Of a DNA stretch of 6,251 nucleotides, positions 1-4,310 are shown in pieces (the stretch's first letter is position 1; each line of letters opens with the position of its first letter). The translations under genes and the position numbers were made by a program. Source of the stretch: an uncultured Oscillospiraceae bacterium. GTDB lineage: Bacteria > Bacillota > Clostridia > Oscillospirales > Oscillospiraceae. The notes beneath the pieces were generated by a model. That model was not told the origin of the DNA. It saw only the letters and a program-made list of their open reading frames with translations, and ran no database searches. The stretch spans positions 1-6,251 of the forward strand of contig CAKTVN010000102.1 of assembly GCA_934623545.1 (NCBI GenBank), written 5' to 3'.

Positions 1-75
1 GTGGAGACTAATGGACTCGAACCATCGACCTCCTGCGTGTGAAGCAGGCGCTCTAACCAGCTGAGCTAAGCCTCC
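1..75 (-). tRNA. tRNA-Val (anticodon CAC), 3' CCA cut by window edge
   Basis: Read on the minus strand this folds as a full cloverleaf. The 7-bp acceptor stem GGAGGCT/AGTCTCC has one G-U pair. The D arm is GCTC/GAGC with loop AGCTGGTTA, the anticodon stem is CCTGC/GCAGG with loop TTCACAC, the variable region is short, and the T arm is GATGG/CCATT with loop TTCGAGT. Loop positions 34-36 read CAC, which decodes the valine codon GUG, a sensible isoacceptor for a GC-rich genome. Position 2 is the discriminator A and position 1 the first C of an apparently encoded CCA, so the last two bases lie outside the window. Identity from the anticodon is firm. Confidence 0.95.
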
Positions 76-86
76 GTTGCCAAATC

Positions 87-115
87 ATTATAACAGCTCT
101 TTCGGAAAAAATCAA
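87..115 (-). promoter_or_regulatory. Promoter of tRNA-Val
   Basis: On the minus strand, TTGATT (110-115) and a perfect TATAAT (87-92) are separated by exactly 17 bases. Transcription would start near base 80, about five bases before the mature tRNA 5' end at 75, which is a normal short tRNA leader. This is a sigma-70/sigma-A type promoter inferred from consensus match and position only. Confidence 0.75.
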
Positions 116-207
116 CCAGAAATTATCATGTCTTTGCTTTTTGAAAAAATGCGGCAGGGGAACGGCACACGCAGGCGAAAATTTCCGGAAAAATTCCGAA
201 AAACCGC

Positions 208-236
208 TTGCAATGCGGGAAAGATTATGTTAAAAT
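208..236 (+). promoter_or_regulatory. Extended -10 promoter of rpmE
   Basis: TTGCAA (208-213) and TAAAAT (231-236) lie 17 bases apart, and TGT at 228-230 supplies an extended -10 TGn element. Expected transcription start is about 241-243, giving a leader of roughly 65 bases before the rpmE ATG. Just upstream, 182-198 holds overlapping inverted repeats (TTTCCGGAAA, and CGGAA-AAA-TTCCG) that could be an operator or merely AT-rich promoter DNA. The promoter match is strong; the operator idea is speculative. Confidence 0.8.
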
Positions 237-240
237 ACTC

Positions 241-306
241 GAGCGTTTGAACCAAGGGAAGGGCAGTATGCCTTTTTACAGAAATCTGATGAGAGAGGTG
301 AAACTC
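241..306 (+). promoter_or_regulatory. rpmE 5' leader with hairpin, possible L31 autoregulatory element
   Basis: The predicted leader contains a hairpin with AAGGGCA (259-265), loop GTA and TGCCTTT (269-275), whose 3' arm runs into a five-T tract (273-277). The two leader ends can also pair in pieces: 241-243 with 304-306, 246-248 with 301-303, and 251-253 with 297-299. That would close a stem over part of the Shine-Dalgarno GAGAGGTG (293-300) and the bases just before the ATG. Ribosomal-protein leaders with this logic are known, including for L31 in several bacterial groups, but I cannot match this one to a described family. Confidence 0.35.
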
Positions 307-507
307 ATGAAGGAAGGTATCCATCCCAAGTACGAACAGACTACTATCAGATGCGCGTGTGGTGCAGTTATTGAGACTGGTTCTACCAAAAAGGACATCA
401 AGGTTGAAATTTGCTCCAAGTGTCACCCGTTCTACACCGGCAAGCAGAAGCTTGTTGACACCGGTGGACGTGTTGATCGTTTCAACAAGAAATACGGTCT
501 GAAGTAA
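307..507 (+). CDS. rpmE: 50S ribosomal protein L31, zinc-binding type
   Basis: A 66-residue protein, normal length for L31, which sits at the central protuberance of the large subunit and helps bridge the 30S head. It opens MKEGIHPKY, as L31 proteins do, and carries the Cys ligands of the C+ (zinc) form at C16, C18, C36 and C39 (CAC and CSKC). It also has the family's HPFYTGKQK and VDRFNKKY segments. The ATG at 307 is chosen because L31 homology starts there and GAGAGGTG lies 6-13 bases upstream; a longer in-frame extension upstream has no L31 character. It has its own promoter upstream and terminator downstream, so it appears monocistronic. Zinc-type L31 is often paired with a zinc-free paralogue elsewhere; none is seen here. 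Confidence 0.97.
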   Translation: MKEGIHPKYEQTTIRCACGAVIETGSTKKDIKVEICSKCHPFYTGKQKLVDTGGRVDRFNKKYGLK

Positions 508-515
508 GAAGCAAA

Positions 516-546
516 GTCCGCACCGCGTATCGGTGCGGGCTTTTTT
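516..546 (+). terminator. Intrinsic terminator after rpmE
   Basis: A 10-bp stem (516-525 with 531-540, one T-G pair, mostly G-C) with a 5-base loop CGTAT is followed at once by six Ts (541-546). It begins 8 bases after the rpmE stop and is a textbook Rho-independent terminator on the plus strand. Confidence 0.93.
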
Positions 547-594
547 CGTATGGCGCAGAATTTGTGATATCAGGGGAAATACGGCATAGACGAT

Positions 595-1848
595 ATGGAT
601 GAGAAAAAAGTGATCATTGACCGGGCGGTGCTGGTCGGGCTGAACGCCGACTGCTTCGCGCCGGAGGAGACATCAAACGAAAAAACGCTGGACGAGCTGG
701 AGGCGCTGCTGGAGACCGCCGGCGGCGCGTGCGTGGGAAAGGCCCTTCAGAACAAGCACACGCCCGACCCGCATTCCTTCATCGGCGAGGGAAAGGCGGA
801 GGAGGTGCGCCAGATGGTCCAGTCGGGCGGGGCGAACCTCGTGATCTTCGACAACGACCTCACGCCCTCGCAGCTGCGGGCGCTGGAGGACCTGATGAAG
901 GTCCCGGTGCTCGACCGCAGCGCGCTGATTTTGGATATTTTCGCGCAGCGGGCGAAAACGCGCGAGGGCAAGCTTCAGGTCGAGCTGGCGCAGTATCAGT
1001 ATTATCTGCCGAGGCTGACGGTCTGGAACGAGGAGATGGGGCGGCTCGGCGGCGGCATCGGAACGCGCGGTCCCGGCGAGACGCAGCTTGAAACCGACAA
1101 GCGATATATCCGCTCACGCATCCAGAAGCTGCGTGAGGATCTGGAGGATGTGCGCAAGGTTCGCGCGGTGCAGCGCCAGCGGCGCATCAAAAACAGCGTG
1201 CCGGTCGTCGCGCTGGTGGGCTATACCAACGCCGGAAAATCGACGCTCCTGAATCTTCTGACCGGCGCGGACATCCCGGCAAACAACCGGCTGTTCGACA
1301 CGCTGGATACCACGACGCGGCAGCTGGCACTGAGCGACACCTGCGACGTGCTGCTGTCCGATACGGTCGGGTTCATCGCGAAGCTGCCGCACCATCTGGT
1401 CGAGGCGTTCAAGGCGACGCTGGAGGAGCTTCAGTACGCGGATCTGCTCATTCACGTCATCGACGCCTCCGACCCGGAGCGCGAGGCGCATATGCGGGTA
1501 GTCGAGCGGCTGATCGGCGAGCTGGCGAAGCCGGGCGTGCCGGTCATCGACTGCTACAATAAGTGCGACATCGCCGAAAACGGCGCGCCGCACGGAAAAA
1601 ACAACGTGGAGATCTCGGCAAAGACCGGCGCGGGCGTCGAGGCGCTCAAGACGCTGGCAGAGGAGCTGCTCGAGCGTGGGAAGCATCATGTCCGGCTGCT
1701 GCTGCCGTATGCGATGGGCGGGATGCTCGATACACTGCATTCGCAGGCAAAGGTGCTGCGGTGCGAATATGAGGCGGAGGGGATCGCGGTCGAGGCAATC
1801 GTGGACGAGACCCTCTGCGGAAGGCTTCGGGAATACAGGATAGAGTGA
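595..1848 (+). CDS. hflX: GTPase HflX, ribosome-binding
   Basis: A 417-residue TRAFAC-class GTPase. The N-terminal HflX domain (about 10-135) is followed by a helical linker with the family signature GGGIGTRGPGETQLETDKR (152-170). The G domain shows G1 GYTNAGKST (209-217), a G2-region TLDTTTR (236-242), G3 DTVGF (256-260), G4 NKCD (322-325) and G5 SAKTG (341-345). A C-terminal domain of about 50 residues follows. HflX binds the 50S subunit at the ribosomal E-site region, splits stalled or hibernating 70S ribosomes and aids stress recovery. All nucleotide-binding residues look intact. The only in-frame ATG is at 595; the best Shine-Dalgarno-like stretch (AGGGGAA, 572-578) is 16 bases away, which is unusually far, and no good promoter is visible in the gap. 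It may rely on read-through past the rpmE terminator. It is probably cotranscribed with the following gene. Confidence 0.96.
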   Translation: MDEKKVIIDRAVLVGLNADCFAPEETSNEKTLDELEALLETAGGACVGKALQNKHTPDPHSFIGEGKAEEVRQMVQSGGANLVIFDNDLTPSQLRALEDLMKVPVLDRSALILDIFAQRAKTREGKLQVELAQYQYYLPRLTVWNEEMGRLGGGIGTRGPGETQLETDKRYIRSRIQKLREDLEDVRKVRAVQRQRRIKNSVPVVALVGYTNAGKSTLLNLLTGADIPANNRLFDTLDTTTRQLALSDTCDVLLSDTVGFIAKLPHHLVEAFKATLEELQYADLLIHVIDASDPEREAHMRVVERLIGELAKPGVPVIDCYNKCDIAENGAPHGKNNVEISAKTGAGVEALKTLAEELLERGKHHVRLLLPYAMGGMLDTLHSQAKVLRCEYEAEGIAVEAIVDETLCGRLREYRIE

Positions 1849-1855
1849 GAGAAAG

Positions 1856-2482
1856 ATGGAAGAGTATCTGATCCCCGCGGGCGCCGCCGAGGCGGAGCTT
1901 GTGGAAAAAAAGTCGCGCTTCATCGGCGCGGTATATCCCGTCGAGACCGAGCGGGAGGCGCGCGCCTGCATCGACGCGGTACGAAAAAAGCATTACGACG
2001 CGCGGCATCACTGCTTCTGCTACCGGCTGGCGGGCGGGGCGGTCCGCGCCTCGGACGACGGCGAGCCGCAGGGCACGGCGGGGCAGCCGATGCTGGCGGT
2101 GTTTGACCGGGAAAACGTTCAGAACGTGGTCTGCATCGTCACGCGCTATTTCGGCGGCATCCTGCTGGGCGCGGGCGGGCTGACGCGCGCATATGCGAAG
2201 GCGGCGAAGCTGGCGCTGGACGCGGCGGGCATCGCGCGCCGGTGTGTGTGGGACTGTCTGGACATCCGGTGCAGCTATGCGTTTCTGGAGCGCGCACGGC
2301 TGGAGCTGGCGGCGCAGGGCGGCGAGGAGCTGAATGCGGAATACGGCGCGGAGGTGCTGCTGCGCGTCTGCGTGCCGCAGGCGAAGACACAGGCGCTGAC
2401 CGACCGGCTGCGCGAGCTGTCCGCCGGGACGGTGCTCCCGGTCGCGGCGGGGAATATTTACCGCGCCGAACGCGTCAAATAA
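1856..2482 (+). CDS. yigZ: YigZ/IMPACT family protein (UPF0029)
   Basis: A 208-residue protein of the YigZ family, whose usual length is about 200-215. The N-terminal IMPACT/UPF0029 domain (about 15-125) contains KKSRFIG (18-24), the hallmark SDDGEPQGTAGQPML (66-80), TRYFGGILLGAGGL (96-109) and RAYAKAA (111-117). The C-terminal part (about 135-200) fits the DUF1949 ferredoxin-like domain. The biochemical role of bacterial YigZ is not settled; eukaryotic relatives (IMPACT/Yih1) act on the Gcn1-Gcn2 translational control pathway, and a link to translation fits its position after hflX. The gap to hflX is 7 bases, so the two are likely one operon. Upstream purines (GAGAGAAAG) give only a weak ribosome binding site, suggesting translational coupling. 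No terminator is visible after it. Confidence 0.93.
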   Translation: MEEYLIPAGAAEAELVEKKSRFIGAVYPVETEREARACIDAVRKKHYDARHHCFCYRLAGGAVRASDDGEPQGTAGQPMLAVFDRENVQNVVCIVTRYFGGILLGAGGLTRAYAKAAKLALDAAGIARRCVWDCLDIRCSYAFLERARLELAAQGGEELNAEYGAEVLLRVCVPQAKTQALTDRLRELSAGTVLPVAAGNIYRAERVK

Positions 2483-2503
2483 TTACAAAACGTTCAAGAC
2501 AAG

Positions 2504-2531
2504 TTCACTTTTTTATGATATAAAGTATAAT
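2504..2531 (+). promoter_or_regulatory. Promoter of dgt
   Basis: A perfect TATAAT (2526-2531) is preceded by TTCACT (2504-2509) at a 16-base spacing, inside an AT-rich island between two very GC-rich genes. The predicted start is near 2538, about 37 bases before the dgt ATG. The -35 matches only four of six consensus bases, so strength is uncertain, but the -10 and local composition are convincing. Confidence 0.7.
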
Positions 2532-2574
2532 ATCCAGTGGTAACCGGTGAGATCGAGTGAAAAGAGGGCGGAAT

Positions 2575-3579
2575 ATGACCGTTCGCGAGAGAATGGAGCA
2601 GGAGGAATACGCCCGGCTCTCGCCGCTGGCGCAGAAGGCGGCGGAGACGAAGGGCAGACTTTATCCGCAGGAAGAGGGCGACGTGCGCACCTGCTATCAG
2701 CGGGACGCCGACCGCATCCTGCACAGCAAGTCCTTCCGGCGGCTCATGCACAAGACGCAGGTATTCCTTTCGCCGGAGGGCGACCATTACCGCACGCGCA
2801 TGACGCACACGCTGGAGGTCTCGCGCATCGCGCGTACGATCTGCCGCGGACTGCGGCTCAACGAGGAGCTCGCCGAGGCGGCGGCATACGGGCACGATCT
2901 GGGGCACACGCCGTTCGGACACGCGGGTGAAGCTGCGCTCTCCGACGTGATGGGGATCCCGTTCCGGCACAACGAGCAGTCGCTGCGCGTGGTGGACAAG
3001 CTCGAACGCGACGGCGCGGGGCTCAATCTGACCTATGAGGTGCGGATGGGGATCGTCGGGCACACGGGCAGCTTCATTCCGGAGACGCTCGAGGGGCAGG
3101 TCGTCCGCATTTCGGACCGCATCGCCTATATCAATCACGACATTGACGACGCCATGCGCGCCGGCATTCTGAAGGAAGCGGACATCCCGCGCGAGATCGC
3201 GGACGTGCTGGGACACGCGCATTCCGAGCGCATCAATACGCTCGTGGTGGACATGATCGAAAACACCGAGCGCACCGGCGTACTGGGAATGCAGTCGGAG
3301 ATCGCGGCGGCGATGGACCGGCTGCGGACGTTCATGTTCGAGCGGGTCTATACCAATCCGGTCGCGAAGGGCGAGGAGTCCAAGGCGAAGGACATCATCC
3401 GCCGGCTCTATGAGTATTACACGAAATACCCCGAGAAGCTCCCGGCGGATTTCATCCCGCAGCTGGACTTCGACGGCATGAACCGCATCGTCTGCGACTA
3501 TATCGCGGGGATGACGGATAAATTTGCGATCTATAAGTATTCGGAGATCTTTATCCCGACGGCGTGGCAGGTGCGGTGA
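2575..3579 (+). CDS. dgt: Deoxyguanosinetriphosphate triphosphohydrolase-like HD protein
   Basis: A 334-residue member of the Dgt/SAMHD1-like HD phosphohydrolases, which cut dNTPs to deoxynucleoside plus triphosphate and so tune dNTP pools. Counting from ATG 2575, the metal site reads H78 (in THTLEV), the HD pair H107-D108 (in GHDLGHTPFGHAGE) and D181 (in SDRIAYINHDIDD, 180-192). DRILHSKSFRRLMHKTQVF (46-64) is the family's conserved N-terminal stretch. The length of about 335 is that of the shorter Gram-positive class rather than the roughly 500-residue E. coli Dgt. A GTG at 2557 would add six residues (MKRGRN), but GAGGG at 2564-2568 sits six bases before ATG 2575 and family members begin at this MTxRE-like sequence, so 2575 is preferred. 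Which dNTP it prefers cannot be read from sequence. In Clostridia this gene commonly precedes dnaG and rpoD, as here at least for dnaG. Confidence 0.93.
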   Translation: MTVRERMEQEEYARLSPLAQKAAETKGRLYPQEEGDVRTCYQRDADRILHSKSFRRLMHKTQVFLSPEGDHYRTRMTHTLEVSRIARTICRGLRLNEELAEAAAYGHDLGHTPFGHAGEAALSDVMGIPFRHNEQSLRVVDKLERDGAGLNLTYEVRMGIVGHTGSFIPETLEGQVVRISDRIAYINHDIDDAMRAGILKEADIPREIADVLGHAHSERINTLVVDMIENTERTGVLGMQSEIAAAMDRLRTFMFERVYTNPVAKGEESKAKDIIRRLYEYYTKYPEKLPADFIPQLDFDGMNRIVCDYIAGMTDKFAIYKYSEIFIPTAWQVR

Positions 3580-3581
3580 AG

Positions 3582-3622
3582 CCGCGCCAAAGGCGCGGAG
3601 GGACCGCATCCGGAGGATGCGG
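3582..3622. repeat. Two tandem perfect hairpins after dgt
   Basis: CCGCGCC-AAA-GGCGCGG (3582-3598) is followed five bases later by CCGCATCC-GGA-GGATGCGG (3604-3622). Both have perfect stems (7 and 8 bp) and 3-base loops, and the first starts 3 bases after the dgt stop. Neither has a following T tract, so they are not classical terminators, though they could stabilise the dgt mRNA 3' end or slow polymerase. Confidence 0.75.
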
Positions 3623-3637
3623 GAGGCAATTCAGCCC

Positions 3638-3664
3638 CTTTTTCTTTGCGCGGCAAAGAAAAAG
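3638..3664. repeat. 12-bp perfect hairpin, CTTTTTCTTTGC arms
   Basis: CTTTTTCTTTGC (3638-3649), loop GCG, then its exact complement GCAAAGAAAAAG (3653-3664). The arms are polypyrimidine and polypurine. There is no T run after the stem in either direction, so terminator function is unlikely. It resembles a mobile or dispersed intergenic palindrome. Confidence 0.75.
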
Positions 3665-3687
3665 CCGCTGGCGGTAAAAAGAAAACG

Positions 3688-3763
3688 CCAAAGGGGGATT
3701 TCGATTTCCCCCTTTGGAATCCCCTTAAAACGACCAAGAAGAGGGCTGATGCCCCCTTCTTGG
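3688..3763. repeat. Pair of long hairpins with CCAA...TTGG ends
   Basis: CCAAAGGGGGA (3688-3698) pairs with TCCCCCTTTGG (3707-3717) across an 8-base loop. Sixteen bases later, CCAAGAAG (3734-3741) pairs with CTTCTTGG (3756-3763) and the stem continues inward as GGGC/GCCC with one A-C mismatch and a TGAT loop. Both hairpins share CCAA/TTGG termini and purine-rich left arms, suggesting one composite repeat unit. No adjacent T tract in either direction. Confidence 0.7.
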
Positions 3764-3849
3764 ATCATTCCCGGGGGTGGCTTGTGCAAAGCATATTTCA
3801 AATCAGCAAAAAACGCGATGCAGCTGCGAATTGGATAGACCGGCGAGGT

Positions 3850-3937
3850 AGTCGAAATACTCTGCGTCTCTTTCGACTTCCATATGTCAAATATTCAACG
3901 GGCGCTAATATAGCGACTTGCGCAATGTATCGTGCGC
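3850..3937. repeat. Three short inverted repeats in the AT-rich centre of the gap
   Basis: AGTCGAAA (3850-3857) pairs with TTTCGACT (3871-3878) around a 13-base loop. CGCTA-ATA-TAGCG occupies 3903-3915. GCGCA (3920-3924) pairs with TGCGC (3933-3937) around an 8-base loop. Individually the short ones could be chance; the cluster in under 90 bases is what makes them worth recording. Confidence 0.5.
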
Positions 3938-3949
3938 TTAGGAAACCCG

Positions 3950-4009
3950 ATTCTACGGTCGCCCGAAGGGCGTTCGGACTACGGACAGTGTAACGAAAAA
4001 ACGTAGAAT
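3950..4009. repeat. 60-base inverted-repeat element, ATTCTACG ends
   Basis: The ends ATTCTACG (3950-3957) and CGTAGAAT (4002-4009) are exact inverted repeats and enclose a second perfect hairpin, CGCCC-GAA-GGGCG (3960-3972). TGTAACGA occurs as a direct repeat at 3989-3996 and 4009-4016, the second copy just outside and overlapping the right end by one base. The shape recalls a miniature inverted-repeat element, but a clean flanking target duplication was not found. Confidence 0.5.
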
Positions 4010-4017
4010 GTAACGAT

Positions 4018-4046
4018 TTGTTTTTCGCGCGTCAGCGCTATAGAAT
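4018..4046 (+). promoter_or_regulatory. Weak candidate promoter for dnaG
   Basis: TAGAAT (4041-4046, five of six -10 matches) lies 17 bases after TTGTTT (4018-4023, three of six). It is the best plus-strand candidate I can see between dgt and dnaG and would give a leader of about 258 bases through several hairpins. Read-through from the dgt promoter is an alternative. Confidence 0.3.
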
Positions 4047-4066
4047 GCCTCCAGCGCCTCTTTTTT

Positions 4067-4102
4067 GCATACTTTTTTCTGGCAAGACAGAAAAAAGTAT
4101 GC
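4067..4102. repeat. 15-bp perfect stem, GCATACTTTTTTCTG arms
   Basis: The left arm at 4067-4081 is exactly complementary to 4088-4102, with loop GCAAGA (4082-4087). This is the longest perfect palindrome in the window. Six Ts (4061-4066) precede the left arm, but neither strand has a T tract after the stem, so it is not an ordinary terminator. The right arm is also the beginning of the repeat copy at 4088-4142. Confidence 0.8.
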
Positions 4103-4142
4103 CCGCGGAGCGACAGTTGCTGTGCCACAGCAATAATGGCAC
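4088..4142 (+). repeat. Palindromic repeat, copy A
   Basis: First of two related copies. It runs CAGAA plus AAAAGTATGCC, then CGCGGAGCGACAGT, then an almost continuous palindrome TTGCTGTG-C-CACAGCAA (4117-4133), and ends in GGCAC. GTGCCA (4123-4128) can alternatively pair with TGGCAC (4137-4142), so two folds compete. Its partner is copy B at 4219-4270. Confidence 0.65.
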
Positions 4143-4165
4143 TGCGGTGAATACGAAAAACGTCT

Positions 4166-4206
4166 CGCGCCTGCGGCGCGGCGGGCGGACAGGGGCGGAC
4201 GCCCCT
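4166..4206. repeat. Two GC hairpins between the repeat copies
   Basis: CGCGCC-TGC-GGCGCG (4166-4180) and AGGGGC-GGAC-GCCCCT (4191-4206) are both perfect 6-bp stems with short loops. They separate the two copies of the palindromic repeat. No coding or promoter signal is visible within them. Confidence 0.6.
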
Positions 4207-4218
4207 ACAAAAGGCGTA

Positions 4219-4270
4219 CAGAAGTATGCCGCCGGAGGCACAGTTACAGTGTCACTGTAAAAAACAGCAC
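4219..4270 (+). repeat. Palindromic repeat, copy B
   Basis: Second copy: CAGAAGTATGCC, GCCGGAGGCACAGT, then the palindrome TTACAGTG-T-CACTGTAA (4244-4260), ending in CAGCAC. Compared with copy A the 8-bp arms differ at two positions, and both changes are matched in the opposite arm (G-C to A-T, and T-A to A-T), so pairing is kept. It lies about 40 bases upstream of the dnaG start. Confidence 0.65.
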
Positions 4271-4303
4271 CTCCGGTGGATCCGGAGAGAATTTAGAAAG
4301 GAG
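4271..4303 (+). promoter_or_regulatory. dnaG leader hairpin and ribosome binding site
   Basis: AAGGAG (4298-4303) is a strong Shine-Dalgarno seven bases before the dnaG ATG. Just upstream, CTCCGG (4271-4276) pairs with CCGGAG (4282-4287). The upstream arm sits in CACCTCC (4268-4274), which is itself Shine-Dalgarno-complementary and could alternatively pair with GGAG at 4300-4303. The ribosome binding site is certain; a regulatory switch is only a possibility. Confidence 0.55.
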
Positions 4304-4310
4304 AAGGTCT

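Larger units (their letters stand above)
3580..4310. other. Gene-poor, palindrome-dense gap between dgt and dnaG
   Basis: About 730 bases without a credible gene. It holds at least 14 separate inverted repeats, most with perfect arms of 5-15 bp and short loops. The centre (roughly 3780-4060) is visibly richer in A+T than the flanking genes. Open frames on both strands (for example from TTG 3646 to 3993 and TTG 4018 to 4260) begin with TTG, lack ribosome binding sites, run straight through the palindromes and match no family I recognise. I read them as spurious. The region looks like a pile-up of dispersed intergenic repeats, of the kind abundant in gut Clostridia, inserted into the normally compact dgt-dnaG spacing. 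Confidence 0.7.

Noticed and set aside
208..306. Upstream in-frame extension of rpmE
   Set aside because: The extra residues have no L31 similarity, the start would lie inside the -35 promoter box, and ATG 307 has its own ribosome binding site.
1114..1971. Long minus-strand open frame opposite hflX (and similar ones opposite dgt and dnaG)
   Set aside because: Antisense shadows are expected in GC-rich genes with strong codon bias. The arginine-rich products match no family, and the plus-strand genes have every catalytic motif intact.
3638..3664. Intrinsic terminator for dgt
   Set aside because: The stem is perfect but no T tract follows it on the plus strand; the Ts are inside the left arm.
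3646..3993. Open frame of 115 codons on the plus strand in the dgt-dnaG gap
   Set aside because: It starts at TTG inside the arm of a perfect hairpin, has no Shine-Dalgarno, reads through five or more palindromes, and its composition is unlike the neighbouring genes. Probably repeat-derived and not a gene.
4018..4260. Open frame of 80 codons on the plus strand before dnaG
   Set aside because: TTG start, no ribosome binding site, passes through both copies of the palindromic repeat, and shows no recognisable domain.
4088..4270. CRISPR array
   Set aside because: Only two degenerate copies with an irregular spacer containing its own hairpins; no regular repeat-spacer pattern and no cas genes.
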